A DNA stretch of 64,000 bases, from contig NC_065554.1 of NCBI RefSeq assembly GCF_022605725.1, positions 26,865,100 through 26,929,099 of the forward strand. The letters run 5' to 3'. This document shows, piece by piece, positions 44,960-56,239 of this stretch (its first letter is position 1; each line of letters opens with the position of its first letter). The notes below the pieces were generated by a model. That model searched no databases. It was not told the origin of the DNA and saw nothing but the letters and a program-made list of their open reading frames with translations. A program made the position numbers and the translations under genes. This DNA is from Anthonomus grandis grandis. Lineage: Eukaryota > Arthropoda > Insecta > Coleoptera > Curculionidae.

Positions 44960-46980
44960 CATTTTTGGCCTCAAAAACGTGGTCGAAAACTGACGTTTTC
45001 CGAATTTTCAAAGTGTTTAATTACATTTGAGAAGGTAGATGTCATTGGACGCGCAATTCTAAAAAGTCTTCCGCACCTTTTCACAGTTGATCAACAGTTG
45101 TCTGTAATAAAATCCTCATTCACGCACAACACTAACAATTAATAAATAATTAATTAATTTAATTGCACTTTACACTTACTCAAAAACCGTCAACAATTTA
45201 ACGTTAGGAAAATTAAAAATGTAAGGTAATAATCGTCTCAATATTAGAGTGGGTTTACACTTCGCGCACAATTGCGCATGCACGTATAAGCCAAGATGTC
45301 CACAGACTTTCCTGGATTTTGTTGAACTTCCTTAAAAGAGTACAAGACTTCTTTCAGTCACCTCTCCCGTAAAAACTGAGTCGAAAAAATTGAAATTTTT
45401 TTGGTCATATATAATTTTAATAGAATCGCATTTTAAGTGAACGCCTGTAAATATTTTCGGTAAACCGTTGAATATGTATGAAAGAGAAACCCAAAAACAC
45501 ACACCGGCTGTTTTTCCAACCCGATCATCCGGGATATTTTCATTTTCCCTTCTTCGCCGGATGTCATCCAGGATATTTTCCAGGAGCAAAAAGTCGGCCC
45601 GGCAAATGGGGTTTTAATTTTGAGTTGTTTATTTGGATGTATCCAGTGGGGTTTTCAATTAAGATTCCGAAGTGTTTTTATTAAGTTTCTTATGTAGTAG
45701 ACCAGGTATTTTTTACATGCAAACTTATATTAGGCCCACGAATTAGTGTTTCAGTGTTTTGTCTTTAATTGACCTAAATACGTAAAGAGAGTTATATTTC
45801 CACGTAACCCAGACTGTCTTTGACGCATTAAATGCGCTAGAAATTGAAAAAAAAAGTGATTTTATCCATTTCGCTTATAAACCCATCTCAGGGCTACGAA
45901 TCACTTCCGATCGCCATAAACTTTTCGTCTTTAGTTTACATAAAAGCATAAGTAATTTTAATTACATAAAAGAACATTTCCACAAAATCCAGACTGTAAC
46001 TAAAGAGCGACATGTGGGTGAAACTCGAATAAGAAACATTTTATCCATTTTCAGCATGAAAACCCAACTCAGACATAACCTTACCTCATAGTGGGCACAT
46101 TTTCAGAGATTCTCCAAAGTTTTTAAAAAGTTTTCAATTTTAATCATTTGAATCAATTACTGTTTGTGGTGCGTTTAATTTTAAAGCTTTAATTTAATTT
46201 GCTTTTATTTGGGTAAGGCCTTAAGGATTACGACAACCGCATTTTTACTTAAAAAAGAGCGTAATTTTTTAGAAAAGTAATTACTAATTTTTCTGAGTAA
46301 TTAATAAAACCCAAAAACTGTTACTCTCGCTATATCTCAGTCCAGGCTTGACTCATTCCTTTTAGAATTAGATAAACTATTGTATTTTATCTAATTTGTT
46401 CTCTTTGAATCAAAAATCGGTTTTAATGTGGCTTGACTTTTTTATTCAAGGCGCTTGGACTAATCAGTTATTGTCACTCTCTCGCTCTAGCGCATGCCGC
46501 TGCTCAGATATCTCTGACAGATCAAAATTGACAGTTGGCCTTGTAACGCCTTATAGTCCGGGCATATTTTTTGATTAATGCTACTTTTAAATAAAAATTA
46601 AAACTTTAAAATTAATTTCACAATTTTTACTTTTCCTATTATATATTTTAACGACTGAATCACAATTCTATTTTTTTGATGATAGTAGATGGCGCCAACT
46701 TTGAACAAATGAACTACGCGTATTTAATTCAAAAATTTTTTAATTTTTACTTCAAACGTGCTTTGATTAAGAAACGGATCACTTAAGGAGTTGATTTAGT
46801 GCAACTTTAAAAACTTAACCAAATATTAAATTTTCATATTTTTGAAAGCCTCCTGAAACATCTTTAGATAAAAAAATACAGTATATGACTAATTTCTTAT
46901 TAGTCATAAAACATTACATTAAAATCTTTTCTCTCCTTCTACTCTTTGTTCCTCCCTTTTCTTTCCACCTTGAATTGCCA
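44960..46980. other. No gene recognised
   Basis: Short chance frames only. A block near 45480-45640 contains two GGATATTTTC-type repeats in inverted surroundings; another near 46440-46560 is GC-richer (CTCTCTCGCTCTAGCGC). Neither can be assigned. Confidence 0.4.
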
Positions 46981-46984
46981 CAGA

Positions 46985-47410
46985 TAAAAGTGTCACGTGA
47001 TTATTTATTTATTAAGATACGATGGATCACGTGACGTGAATAAGCGCGAGGCCATTTTTGTCTATTACAAAGACCATTCGAATAATTTCATTTTGTGACC
47101 AGATTATTGATAAAAGAGCCTCTTAATTTCATGTTATTTAAATTAGTTACTTTACCCGTTCCAATAAGTCTAACATAAGAAACATGTTGTAGTGCCAAGA
47201 AGAAACTAAAAATGGTAATTTTTTAATAATTAAAAAACCAATAAGGACAAATTAAGGACTAAAAATGCCAACATTTTGTTTTTCCTTGATATATGAGGCT
47301 ACCATCTTGGATTCCCACGTCATATTCTAGGAGTAACTTCGTTTTGACAGAAGTGTCACGTGACTATTCGTTTATTCAGTTATAATGAATCACGTGACGT
47401 GAATAATAGC
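46985..47410. repeat. Two copies of a paired TCACGTGA module
   Basis: At 46991-47045 and 47354-47407 the same layout occurs: GTGTCACGTGA, then a TTATT-rich spacer of about 25 bp, then ATCACGTGACGTGAATA and GCGCG. Each module holds two CACGTG E-boxes in a TCACGTGA palindrome, a site type used by bHLH-Zip factors of the MITF/USF classes. The copies are about 360 bp apart and otherwise diverged. Confidence 0.5.
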
Positions 47411-47799
47411 GCGGCTTAAATCCTCAGGTAAATAAGTTTGAAATAGAAATTTGCTGTAGTATGTACAGAAAATGACAATTCTCATTTTTTAAGATTAAAT
47501 ATTTATGAAAAAATTATTTCCAAAAATTCTTTCAAGCTAAATTAACCTTCTTCTTTTAGCACAGTTAAGTAAAAGAACCTGTTCTTGTTAATTGCACTTA
47601 TTAAACACCGCGCATATAAATTAAATTATATTATTTATTATATTATTACTGTTATACAGGTGCCTTGAACACTTTTTGATACTGCCCATGATAGTGTTTT
47701 AGTTTTCGAGAAAAATGGAATATCTGGCTTTTCCTTTTTTTAAAGAATTAGCTTGTCGCACAAGACTGTATACTGCGCCTAACTCTTTTAATTACTTAT

Positions 47800-48300
47800 A
47801 TGAAGTCCATTGCCTCTGAAGACGAGTCTGTACTTATTTGCCGATGACACCTGCCTCCTATACTCTGTAAACAACTTCATCATACTTCAGGATAAACAAT
47901 GGATGGTTAAATCAATCTCTGAACCTGTGGAGGTTTATATTAAAGAAAGAGACTTGCATTAGATATCTTGACTGTAGACAGACGAGAGGCTGACCTGGGT
48001 TAATCATATTCAATATATATCATAAAAAATTGATCCTGCAGAGGGTAAATTAAGAATATTTGTGAGATATCTGAATGAAGAATGGTCTATTATGCTCTAA
48101 TGCACTTACATCTCCAATACCTCGCTATCCATTGGGAAAGTACTTCAAATAGTCATTTAAGACATATAAAAACTGTAGAATAATAGAGTCGTAAAGAAAG
48201 TGTTTTAACTCCTCTATTTCCATCCCACTTCTGATGTACACATCAGCCAAAAAAACTGAGCTGATGGGAATATCTGGCGGTCAAAGAACCCAGCTGTCAA
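47800..48300 (+). pseudogene. Degraded LINE reverse-transcriptase fragment
   Basis: At 47828 the plus strand reads LYLFADDTCLLYSVNN, the catalytic FADD motif of a non-LTR reverse transcriptase, and then decays through stops and frameshifts. No other domain is recognisable. Confidence 0.6.
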
Positions 48301-48309
48301 CAGGAGTGT

Positions 48310-48900
48310 AGTTATATAATAAGCCACGTCAAGGTCCTAAAGTATAATTTATTTGAGGTTCAACTAAAAACCTTCAATTTTAATGCGTTTTTCTGATAGG
48401 ATATAATCATCGTTTTATCTCTGGCCACCTTGAATGTTATTTACGAGTCTGTAAAATTTATTATAATCTTTCTTCTCCTATAAGAATTGCATTTTTTGGT
48501 TATAAAATACTTTTGTAGTCTATCTCTTTTTTTGCCAATAAAAAATGTTACAAAAAGAAAAGAGATCAAGGATCTTATTGGAGGACCTTGTGATGTGGAC
48601 AGGAAGATCCTGTGCAGAAATTACTCTGGATTATCGTCTAGTGAAAATTGAGTTGTGACGACATAGGTACGAGTTGTAGCAGTAACTATACATTGATCCA
48701 TCATACTTACGATCTTTAAAAGAAAAAATTACGAATATTGAGGGAATATTACAAATTAGCAGGGACCTGATACAACCTCAAATACTAAAGAAACTACAAA
48801 ATTAATAAAAAGACTCAAAATAATGTGACTAGTATTCCAGAGAGTAAAGTTTTTGAAGCACTAACCAATGATCTTAAAAATATTATTAATTCGTAAGTAG
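48310..48900. other. No gene recognised
   Basis: AT-rich sequence between the LINE relic and the promoter-like block at 48906; nothing is supported. Confidence 0.35.
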
Positions 48901-48905
48901 AATAT

Positions 48906-49170
48906 TGTAACGGTATTATAAACACCGAGAACCCAGCTGATTCTCCGTTATTCTGAAATGATACAAGTGGCACACCGCACGACGTCTCGAAGGTTGGCGA
49001 GAATCTTCTGGAACAGCGTTCTGCCGAGTATATAAGGAGCCGCATCGCCGCTGGAAGTCAGTTCAGTGAAGTGAAATTCTACTTAATATTGACGCAAAAT
49101 GTAAATTGTTGTATATAAATACAGTAAAAATAAATAGATCTACTAATCGTGAGTGATCAAACGGAAAAAT
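48906..49170 (+). promoter_or_regulatory. Heat-shock-type core promoter, probably a solo LTR
   Basis: A GC-richer block contains GAATCTTCTGGAA (49001-49013), a perfect nGAAnnTTCnnGAA heat-shock element, with a further TTC at 49019. A TATATAA box follows at 49029-49035 and an arthropod initiator TCAGTT at 49058-49063, 31 bp after the TATA box. No heat-shock protein gene follows: the first ATG (49099) is closed at once by TAA. The block begins TGTAACGG (48906) and has an AATAAA near 49130, the U3-R-U5 layout of an LTR, so a solo gypsy-type LTR is the more likely reading. No target duplication was found. Confidence 0.55.
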
Positions 49171-49174
49171 TTAA

Positions 49175-49850
49175 GAACTTTATTTTCTCTCCTATACCGC
49201 TATATAAATTCAATGATGAACATATAAGATATAAATTAAGAGTTGTCATTGCTATTATCTTCCCAAGCAAGAAGTGCGCAGAAGAAATCTTGACAAGTGT
49301 CTTTTTTATGAAATTAATTAATTGTTCTAAGCACATTAAAGTACAAGAAAAGCTGACCTATTTTACGTGTCACATCAAACAAATAATGGGTTTTTTATTA
49401 CTTTATCTAAAATATGTTGGGATCCTAATCAATTCTAAAAGAATTCGACAATTCTTTTTATTCTTACTACCACAAGACAAACGATTCATGTTCCAAACGC
49501 ACAAAATTTGTTTGAATGCCTAAACCGGCAAAACAAATAGCGACAAATAATCTTCCCCCTTTATAAAATAATTGGGGTTCCCGAGGGACGAAGGGACAAA
49601 AATCCGGAACGAGGCGACAGTCCAAACGGGCCATTTGTAGCAAATATTAAGATAAATGAACGTGAAGATGCACCGCAGTGCGATCCGACACGACCCATTG
49701 ACTTCTCGATTAATGAAGCGTGGGCAATGAAGGGATTTAATTGCTGGATATGGGGTGTACTTGATGATTATGTGTGTCATATTTTGAATATTGAAAAACG
49801 TTGTTAATGTTTTGAATGGAAATTATTTTTTTAGAAGGTGCAATTTGTAC
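49175..49850. other. Possible regulatory DNA, no gene
   Basis: Frames on both strands exceed 80 codons (49149-49523 plus, 49520-49780 minus), but the plus one has no ATG at its start and neither resembles a protein that I know. From 49540 to 49780 the sequence is non-repetitive and less AT-rich. Confidence 0.3.
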
Positions 49851-49854
49851 GTCA

Positions 49855-50960
49855 ACAATCATTATTCCCATCTCTCCTCGTTTAATTCTTGATTCCAAGA
49901 TGGCGACTGTCCGCCATTTCGCTAACTGAAAATGTACTTTGACGTCACAGTTAGATTACCATTCAACCATTAAATATATGTTTAATCAAGATGGCGCTTG
50001 CCAGTCATTTTGACATTTGGAACCTTGGAAATTCATACGAAATTCCTACAAAAATATTTAGACTCAAAAATGTTCTTATTTCACATATGTTAAAATAGGT
50101 GAAATAAAACACACATGTCAAGTATTCAGCACAGTTATATTTATTCATTGACATATGACGTACACACACTGACATTGACAGTATTGACACATCTCGAGGT
50201 ATGACACATGACATTATAACTAATGACCATAAAGAAGGTATACAGTGTTGCGATATTTCAATACTCAAACGTGTTGCCATGCCACGTTTTTTAGACACGT
50301 TAATAATAAGAATGTTAATATATTTTTTTGGTTTAAAGATGTTATATCTACTCTTAGAATAGATTATATTTATTTTTACGTTTTATTTTTAATCCAAAAT
50401 CCAATACAAGTAATTTATATTATGTGTTAATTTATAGCCAAAAATGTTCTCTTTTGGAAATATGTGTAAACTTGACAACACAGAGTTGATAAATATTTTT
50501 GTAAGCAAAACACTTCTTTGCCCCTGAGCACAACTCAAACAAAATTGTTGTTTATTGATTCTAGTCTTCCAATGTTCTAACCCCACCCGCATTTTATTTT
50601 TAATTTCATTTTTGTTACTTAGATGGTGCACATCCGCCATTTTCATATTTAAAACTGTAATTTTTACGTCAAAAATAGGTTACTCTTCGCCCATTTAATT
50701 TATTTTTAATCAACTAGATACTTCTCACTCATTTTGACCTAGGGAATCTGCCATTTATACCACAAAAATTATTATACCCATTCCCCGTTTGATTATTCTT
50801 TCCAATATGGAGTCTACTCGCAATTTCCTTATTTGGAATAGACTCTCACGAGATGTGTTAGATTACTGTTTTTCCATTTAAGATTTTTAACCTTGACCCT
50901 TTCAACTTGTCATTTATACGTTTGAAGTTTGAACATTTACTACAAACAGTTAATTTCTAC
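49855..50960. repeat. Degenerate repeat with AAGATGGCG motifs
   Basis: About three diverged units share the order ATTATTCCCAT-CCTCGTTTAATT, CCAAGATGG or CCAATATGG, CGCCATTT or CGCAATTT, then GTTAGATTAC and CCATTTAA. Starts lie near 49858, 50570 and 50775. A dense run of TGACA/TGACAT words (50140-50215) sits between the first two units. No gene. Confidence 0.45.
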
Positions 50961-51329
50961 CAAAGAAACTTCTCTCTATATTTCCTATTCTGTTTACATA
51001 CTATATTTACCTAATGGAAATGTTTTGGTCCTTTGAGCCGAATATTTTTTTTAGCATAGTAGACCTACTTTTTTGATAGAAAAACTTAATATCCTTAAAT
51101 GCCTTAATTCCTGGAAGAAATAAAAACTATGAACAACGAAAGAAACTAAAAAGTTTAAAGTATGTTAATGGAAGGTAAAAAACAGACACAATAAAATTAA
51201 ATAGTTAAGTATATAAGTGAAGTGGACCAAATAGAGAACCTTCAACTTTCTGAGATTTTTTTTTCCAAAATTCCATGTGAACACGCGAACCAAGTAATTT
51301 TTCGTATTTGCATGTTTAAACAATGATTT

Positions 51330-51790
51330 AAGCCAATTTGTTAAGACAATCATATCGTGACTGCACAAAGTTTACACACGTATCAGCGGACGACACTCCT
51401 TTATATAGACATAGCTCGACATCATCGGATGCGAATCCGTCATTTGTTTATTTACATGTCAAACACGAGTCCTGCGGTTATTTGCCTGAAATCCAGCAGG
51501 TGCGTTCGGGCAGAAGACGACGCGCTCCGTTGGACGAAAACAACAACCGCCGGAACATGCGGAACATGCGGAACATTCGTCGGTGTTTGGACAAACCGCC
51601 CAAACAAACATTATTTTCCGAAAGGGAAATATGGACATCGGAAATCGTCGAAGCGTGTCTCGCTACATTCGGTTACCGGGCAGAAAATTTTCTTTACGTA
51701 CGTGAGAGGCTTAGGACATTATTACCGGGGTATTTAACATACATGTACATCGGGGATAAAACAAAAAATTTATATTCTAGTTACTTCTAA
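51330..51790 (+). other. GC-rich island with two overlapping open frames
   Basis: From 51370 to 51760 two plus-strand frames are open together for more than 380 bp, in DNA clearly less AT-rich than the surroundings. One reads QQVRSGRRRRAPLDENNNRR and contains a short tandem CGGAACATG repeat. Neither frame starts with ATG at its open end and no splice sites frame it convincingly. It could be an exon or regulatory DNA. Confidence 0.3.
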
Positions 51791-52367
51791 AGCAGATAAG
51801 GAAAGTTGCGCTTTATGCAGGGTCCTGCAACAGTACGTCGGTCTTCCATAAAGCCTAAAAAACGGTTAACATTTTCTGAAATTCATAATACGAATTTTAA
51901 AATGGAACCATTTTCATGTATATCGCATCCATGAACATCAAGCACTTTTTGATAGGGATAAACAAAATCGACTTGACTTTTCTACTTGGAGCAGAAATAA
52001 GTTACAAAACGACCCGATGTTTTTTTATTATTGGAACCTGTCATTTGTAAAAACAAAAGAAATTCGACAAAGTCAGTGAAGTTCGAAAGTCACCCCCTTA
52101 GAAAAATGAACGTCTAGAAGTATTAGTTAGAAAGTCTCTGATCCAATGGTGCCAAATGCTTATAAAGAAATTGCAAAAAAACACTTTATAATATCATAAT
52201 ATAAATTTTTCCTTAATGTGACATACACAAAACAATACTACTCTTCCTCGTTCATAAAATATCAATTTAATTAAAAAAAAAAAAAGTATGAAAACATACC
52301 CTTTAATGGAGTCGATATTCAACGTTAAATGAATGTAGATAATGTATTTTAGAGAAAAAGGTAATGA

Positions 52368-52399
52368 CGTTGATTGAATATTTAAATATTCAATCAACG
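52368..52399. repeat. Perfect 32-bp palindrome with direct-repeat flanks
   Basis: CGTTGATTGAATATTT is followed directly by its exact inverse complement, with no spacer. GTAATGA lies immediately on each side (52361-52367 and 52400 onwards) in the same orientation. Confidence 0.7.
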
Positions 52400-52489
52400 G
52401 TAATGATGTGACGAAGCCGCTCGATGCAATTGTTAATGCCACGGACACAAAGAATCACTACCAGTGTCATCGTCAAAAAGTATTTTATA

Positions 52490-53085
52490 TCAAATCAATT
52501 TAAAGTTCAAATGAAAAAATCATAATCAACTCTGTGTACTGTTTAAACCGATGAAACAATTGATACAAATTTGCACACTTAAATATTGATGCTTGAACAC
52601 TTAGATTACCAAAAAAAAAATCAATTCTACATCTTTTAAAACCAACGAATCAATAAATAAATAATCAGAAATTTATTGAATCTTAAAAAATTAAATCAAC
52701 ATTATCTTAAAATGAAAGAAATAAAAACAATTCTATGATTTATGTTTTTCCAATAAATCCAATATTTATTGAGGCTTCAAAAATAAATAGACAAAAATCA
52801 ATTACGAGGATAATATTATATTAATCCAAACAATCAATACGAAACCTGATTGAAAACCAAATAAATTTTAGGTTGAAATGATAATTAATTACGTGAATTA
52901 TGTAAAGCGAAGAATTAGTGAATAAAAATTTGCAAATTTAATTCTTGATGCTTGAAAATGAAACTTGAAAAATACCAGATTGAAATTACCAAACAAATAA
53001 TCAATTCCACATTTTCCGAATTCAAGGAATGAATAAATAAATATCGAGTTGCAAATTTATTGAGGCTTAAAAATTTAGGTAGGAC
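52490..53085. repeat. Two-copy degenerate direct repeat
   Basis: Blocks at about 52565-52690 and 52920-53070 share AAATTTGCA, TTGATGCTTGAA, ATTACCAAA, AATCAATTC and GAATAAATAAAT in order, about 350 bp apart. AATCAAT words are frequent throughout. No gene. Confidence 0.45.
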
Positions 53086-53089
53086 ATAG

Positions 53090-55550
53090 GCAAGGAATCC
53101 AAGGAATCCAAAACATTTATTATAATAGAGCAAGATTTAAATATAAGTAATATTGCATGAGTTTTTATGTGTTTTTTTTTAATGCAAGGCACTAATACCT
53201 CCTCAATTTATTTTTATACTCTCGTATTTATACATGAGGCAACATTTCATTAAAATATATTAGCAAACAGATATAAATGTCACTATTATTCATCCGAAAG
53301 CCTCCATTTCATGTGGCAGTATAGGTGGTAATTAAATATGTGAATTAAATTGTTGGACGCAGTATTATCGGTCCCTATTTTTCTAATGGTCATCTTAATG
53401 GAGAAATGTACTTTCAATTCTTATAAAATGAACTGCCTACATCACGTGTGAATGTTCCATTAATTACCGAATGTGGTTTCAAGAGGACGAAATGGGCGTA
53501 ATAATTGGCCAGCCAGATCGCCTGACTGAACAAAATTTGAGTTTTTCTTATAGAGCTTTATATTATCGAAATCCACCTTCATAGAGGACATATTCAACAC
53601 TTGATGTAGTAATAATAAAATGAATAATATTTTTACTATGCTTGTATTATTATTATCGTGAATATTTTAAAAATGATTAAAGATAGCTAATATGTTTACA
53701 TAATGAAAAAATGTTCAAGTGTTAATGCTTTATTAAATATATAAAAAATATACAAGTTGTTCGATTTGAAGAAAAGCGAGAAATGAAGCTTTGAAATTCG
53801 TAAAATTTGAATGATAACTACGTATATGCCAGAAAGAAACCATTTAAATCAAAGTAATGCTCGATTCTTCTAGACTCCGAATGTAACCTAATATTAATAT
53901 TAAATAAACATTTCTGGTGTCAAGATGAAACTAAATGATGTTTTTATTTTTTTTTGAAAAAAAATTATTACAGTCAAACTGCGCATGATAAAGAAGCATT
54001 TAAGTCAACCGTCTTCTGCATTTAATTAACATTTAAGATCCAGTAACCGTAATTTTAATCGAGGCGGGTTTTATCGAGAGGAGCAAGTTTTTAAGAGGCA
54101 AGTTTTCAACAACGCTATAGAAATTTAAAAAAAATACCGACTCAGTTATTGTCCATAAAGTCCCTAAAGAAGTCTAAAATAATCCCCATATTAAACCTAA
54201 ATGCCCCTAATTAATTTCCCATTTTTAAAAACAGCCTTTTTTCCCTGTCACTCTTTGAGAGCAAAAAATTCAAAACCTCCATTAAAAAAAAAAAAACTTT
54301 CCAGATTTAATTACGTCCTAAACCCGAATGATTAAACCCGGTTCATCGGGAAATGCGTTAAGTTTTTCCAACGCTTCATTAGTGGTGAACGAGGAAAGTC
54401 GCTCCCCGCTCCGATATGAATTATTCATTCCTTTCTTTAATTATTTAAATAAAAAAAATAAAAAATGAAATTGGTACAAACGTTTGAAAGAAATTAAAAA
54501 ATGTACCCTAAGATTTGAAGGGAAAAAACTTTTATTAGATGAATGAAACAAGAAATAGAACTTCAATTGCTTTAGTTGGCAAAAATAACAAAATTATTTG
54601 GGCATTTTTTGGTCCTTCGAACCGAACGTTTTTTTTTAGCAGAGCAGACCCAGTTTTTTTGAAACAAAACTTAAAATCTTATGAACTAACAAGCAAAAAT
54701 TGGACAACATCAGAAAATGCCTTGGAATTCATAGGAGAATGACTAAAGGAAAGTGAGAAACATGCAATTTTTTACTGCTTGTCAAAAAATAATAACCTCA
54801 TCAAACAAATGAAAAATGAAAGAAATTAGAAAAATGTATTAAATAAAAATAAGCCTGGAAGAATTAGGAAAGTTGAACTAAATGCCTTGAAGAAACAGAA
54901 GTCGTGAAAACAGCCGAGAAATAAGAAAATGGAAAGGAAAGAAAATGAGGAGATCCCTTAAAATGCCTGATAGAAAAACACTTTTTTATTTAATTTAATA
55001 TTTAATTTTACATTGTTCGCAGGGCATCTTCGCATATGCACCACTTTATTACTGGTATAGTATGTAAGCGGTTTTTTAGAAAACTGACCTTTTTGTCAAA
55101 AAATTATTTATAATATTTATATTATTGATCTAGGTTGTTGGCAAATACATGCGTTTTAAATGTAAATTTAACTTTTTTGTAATTTAAATTTTAATCTAAG
55201 ATCAAAATAGTCCGATTCAAAGGAACTTGTCTTAGTCAGAAATTGCTGCATAAAAACATAAAAATCAAGTTTTTTTTTTTAAATTATGATAATTTTTTTA
55301 ACGTATTACTTTAAAATAATTGTATCCAAGGGCTTTTTTGGGTTTCTTTTACTTCTAACGGTTTCAAATGTCCATCACTTTTTTCTCAGTATAGTTTCTC
55401 ACTTTTTTCTTAAAAAAGCATTTTGTTAAAACCCGCTAAAACCGTTTTCGTGATATTCATTTTTAGATGTTCCATATCACAAAGGACTATTCAAATATTT
55501 GAAATAAAACACTTTATTTAAGCACGGAATTAATTTATTAAAGAGTACGA
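53090..55550. other. No gene recognised
   Basis: AT-rich. A block near 54330-54420 is GC-richer (CGCTCCCCGCTCCG). At 54611 occurs GGTCCTTCGAACCGAA, a copy of a phrase also seen at 51032 and 56320. Confidence 0.4.
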
Positions 55551-55559
55551 TTTTTGTAA

Positions 55560-55840
55560 AAATTGATCAAGATCTTTGCCATTTCATTCTCGAATACAGA
55601 GACTTACACAACAATGTGTCGCCATATTTCTCTCATTGTCTTGTATCCCACGGACTTAATCTCCAGAAAAAAAAAATCCAGCGCAGTCAAATCTGGAGAA
55701 CGCTAGGGCCAATTTACGGGGGCATCATTACCTGTATCTATCCACTTATTTGTGTACCGACTATTGAAATAATTTCGGACATTTAATAAAAAATGTGGTG
55801 GAGAACCAACATGCATAAGTCACATATCTCTCCGAACTTG
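55560..55840 (-). pseudogene. Mariner transposase C-terminal remnant
   Basis: The minus strand reads SPPHFLLNVRNYFNSRYTNK, then WIDTGNDAPVNWP, a stop, RSPDLTALDFFF and KSVGYKTMREIWRHI. This covers the region between the second and third catalytic acids of the same mariner group as the copies at 7.9 and 13.4 kb. The D of TALDFF is kept, but stops and a lost glycine/histidine segment make it non-functional. Confidence 0.7.
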
Positions 55841-55881
55841 AAGATGTAAATTGATTTACTGAATAAGTATTAAAGTAAGTA

Positions 55882-56228
55882 TACAGGGTGTCCGGAAAAG
55901 GAGGCCAATCCGCCGGCCACATATAGGCCGGACCTAAATAATGCGACTTTTGTTATGCCATTTTTTAATTGGGCGCTCGGATTTCATGCGAATCCGTGAA
56001 CGGATTTCAATTTCTCGTTTCAAAAAAACCCCTCACGCCAAATTTTAATTTAATATCTTATGAAACACTCGACTTATTAAGAAAAAACGATTTTATATTT
56101 CTCATTTTGACGCCCTGTACATTGAATACCGAGCGCCCAATTAAAAAATGGCATAACGAAAGTCGCATTATTTTGGTCCACCCCATATGTGGCCGGCGGA
56201 TTGGCCTCCTTTTTACAAACACACTGTA
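55882..56228. mobile_element. Palindromic mariner MITE, 347 bp
   Basis: Ends TACAGGGTGTCCGG and the inverse ending CACTGTA, with TA on both sides (55880-55881, 56229-56230). The inverted arms of about 100 bp share GCCAATCCGCCGGCCACATA and AATTGGGCGCTCGG. The frame at 55969-56238 is a by-product. Confidence 0.82.
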
Positions 56229-56239
56229 TATTGCCTAAA

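Noticed and set aside
45332..45684. Overlapping frames on both strands near 45.5 kb
   Set aside because: Short, mutually antisense, no recognisable domain and no splice sites.
49149..49523. 124-codon plus-strand frame after the heat-shock-like promoter
   Set aside because: Opens at GTG, not ATG; resembles no family; the first ATG after the promoter is closed immediately.
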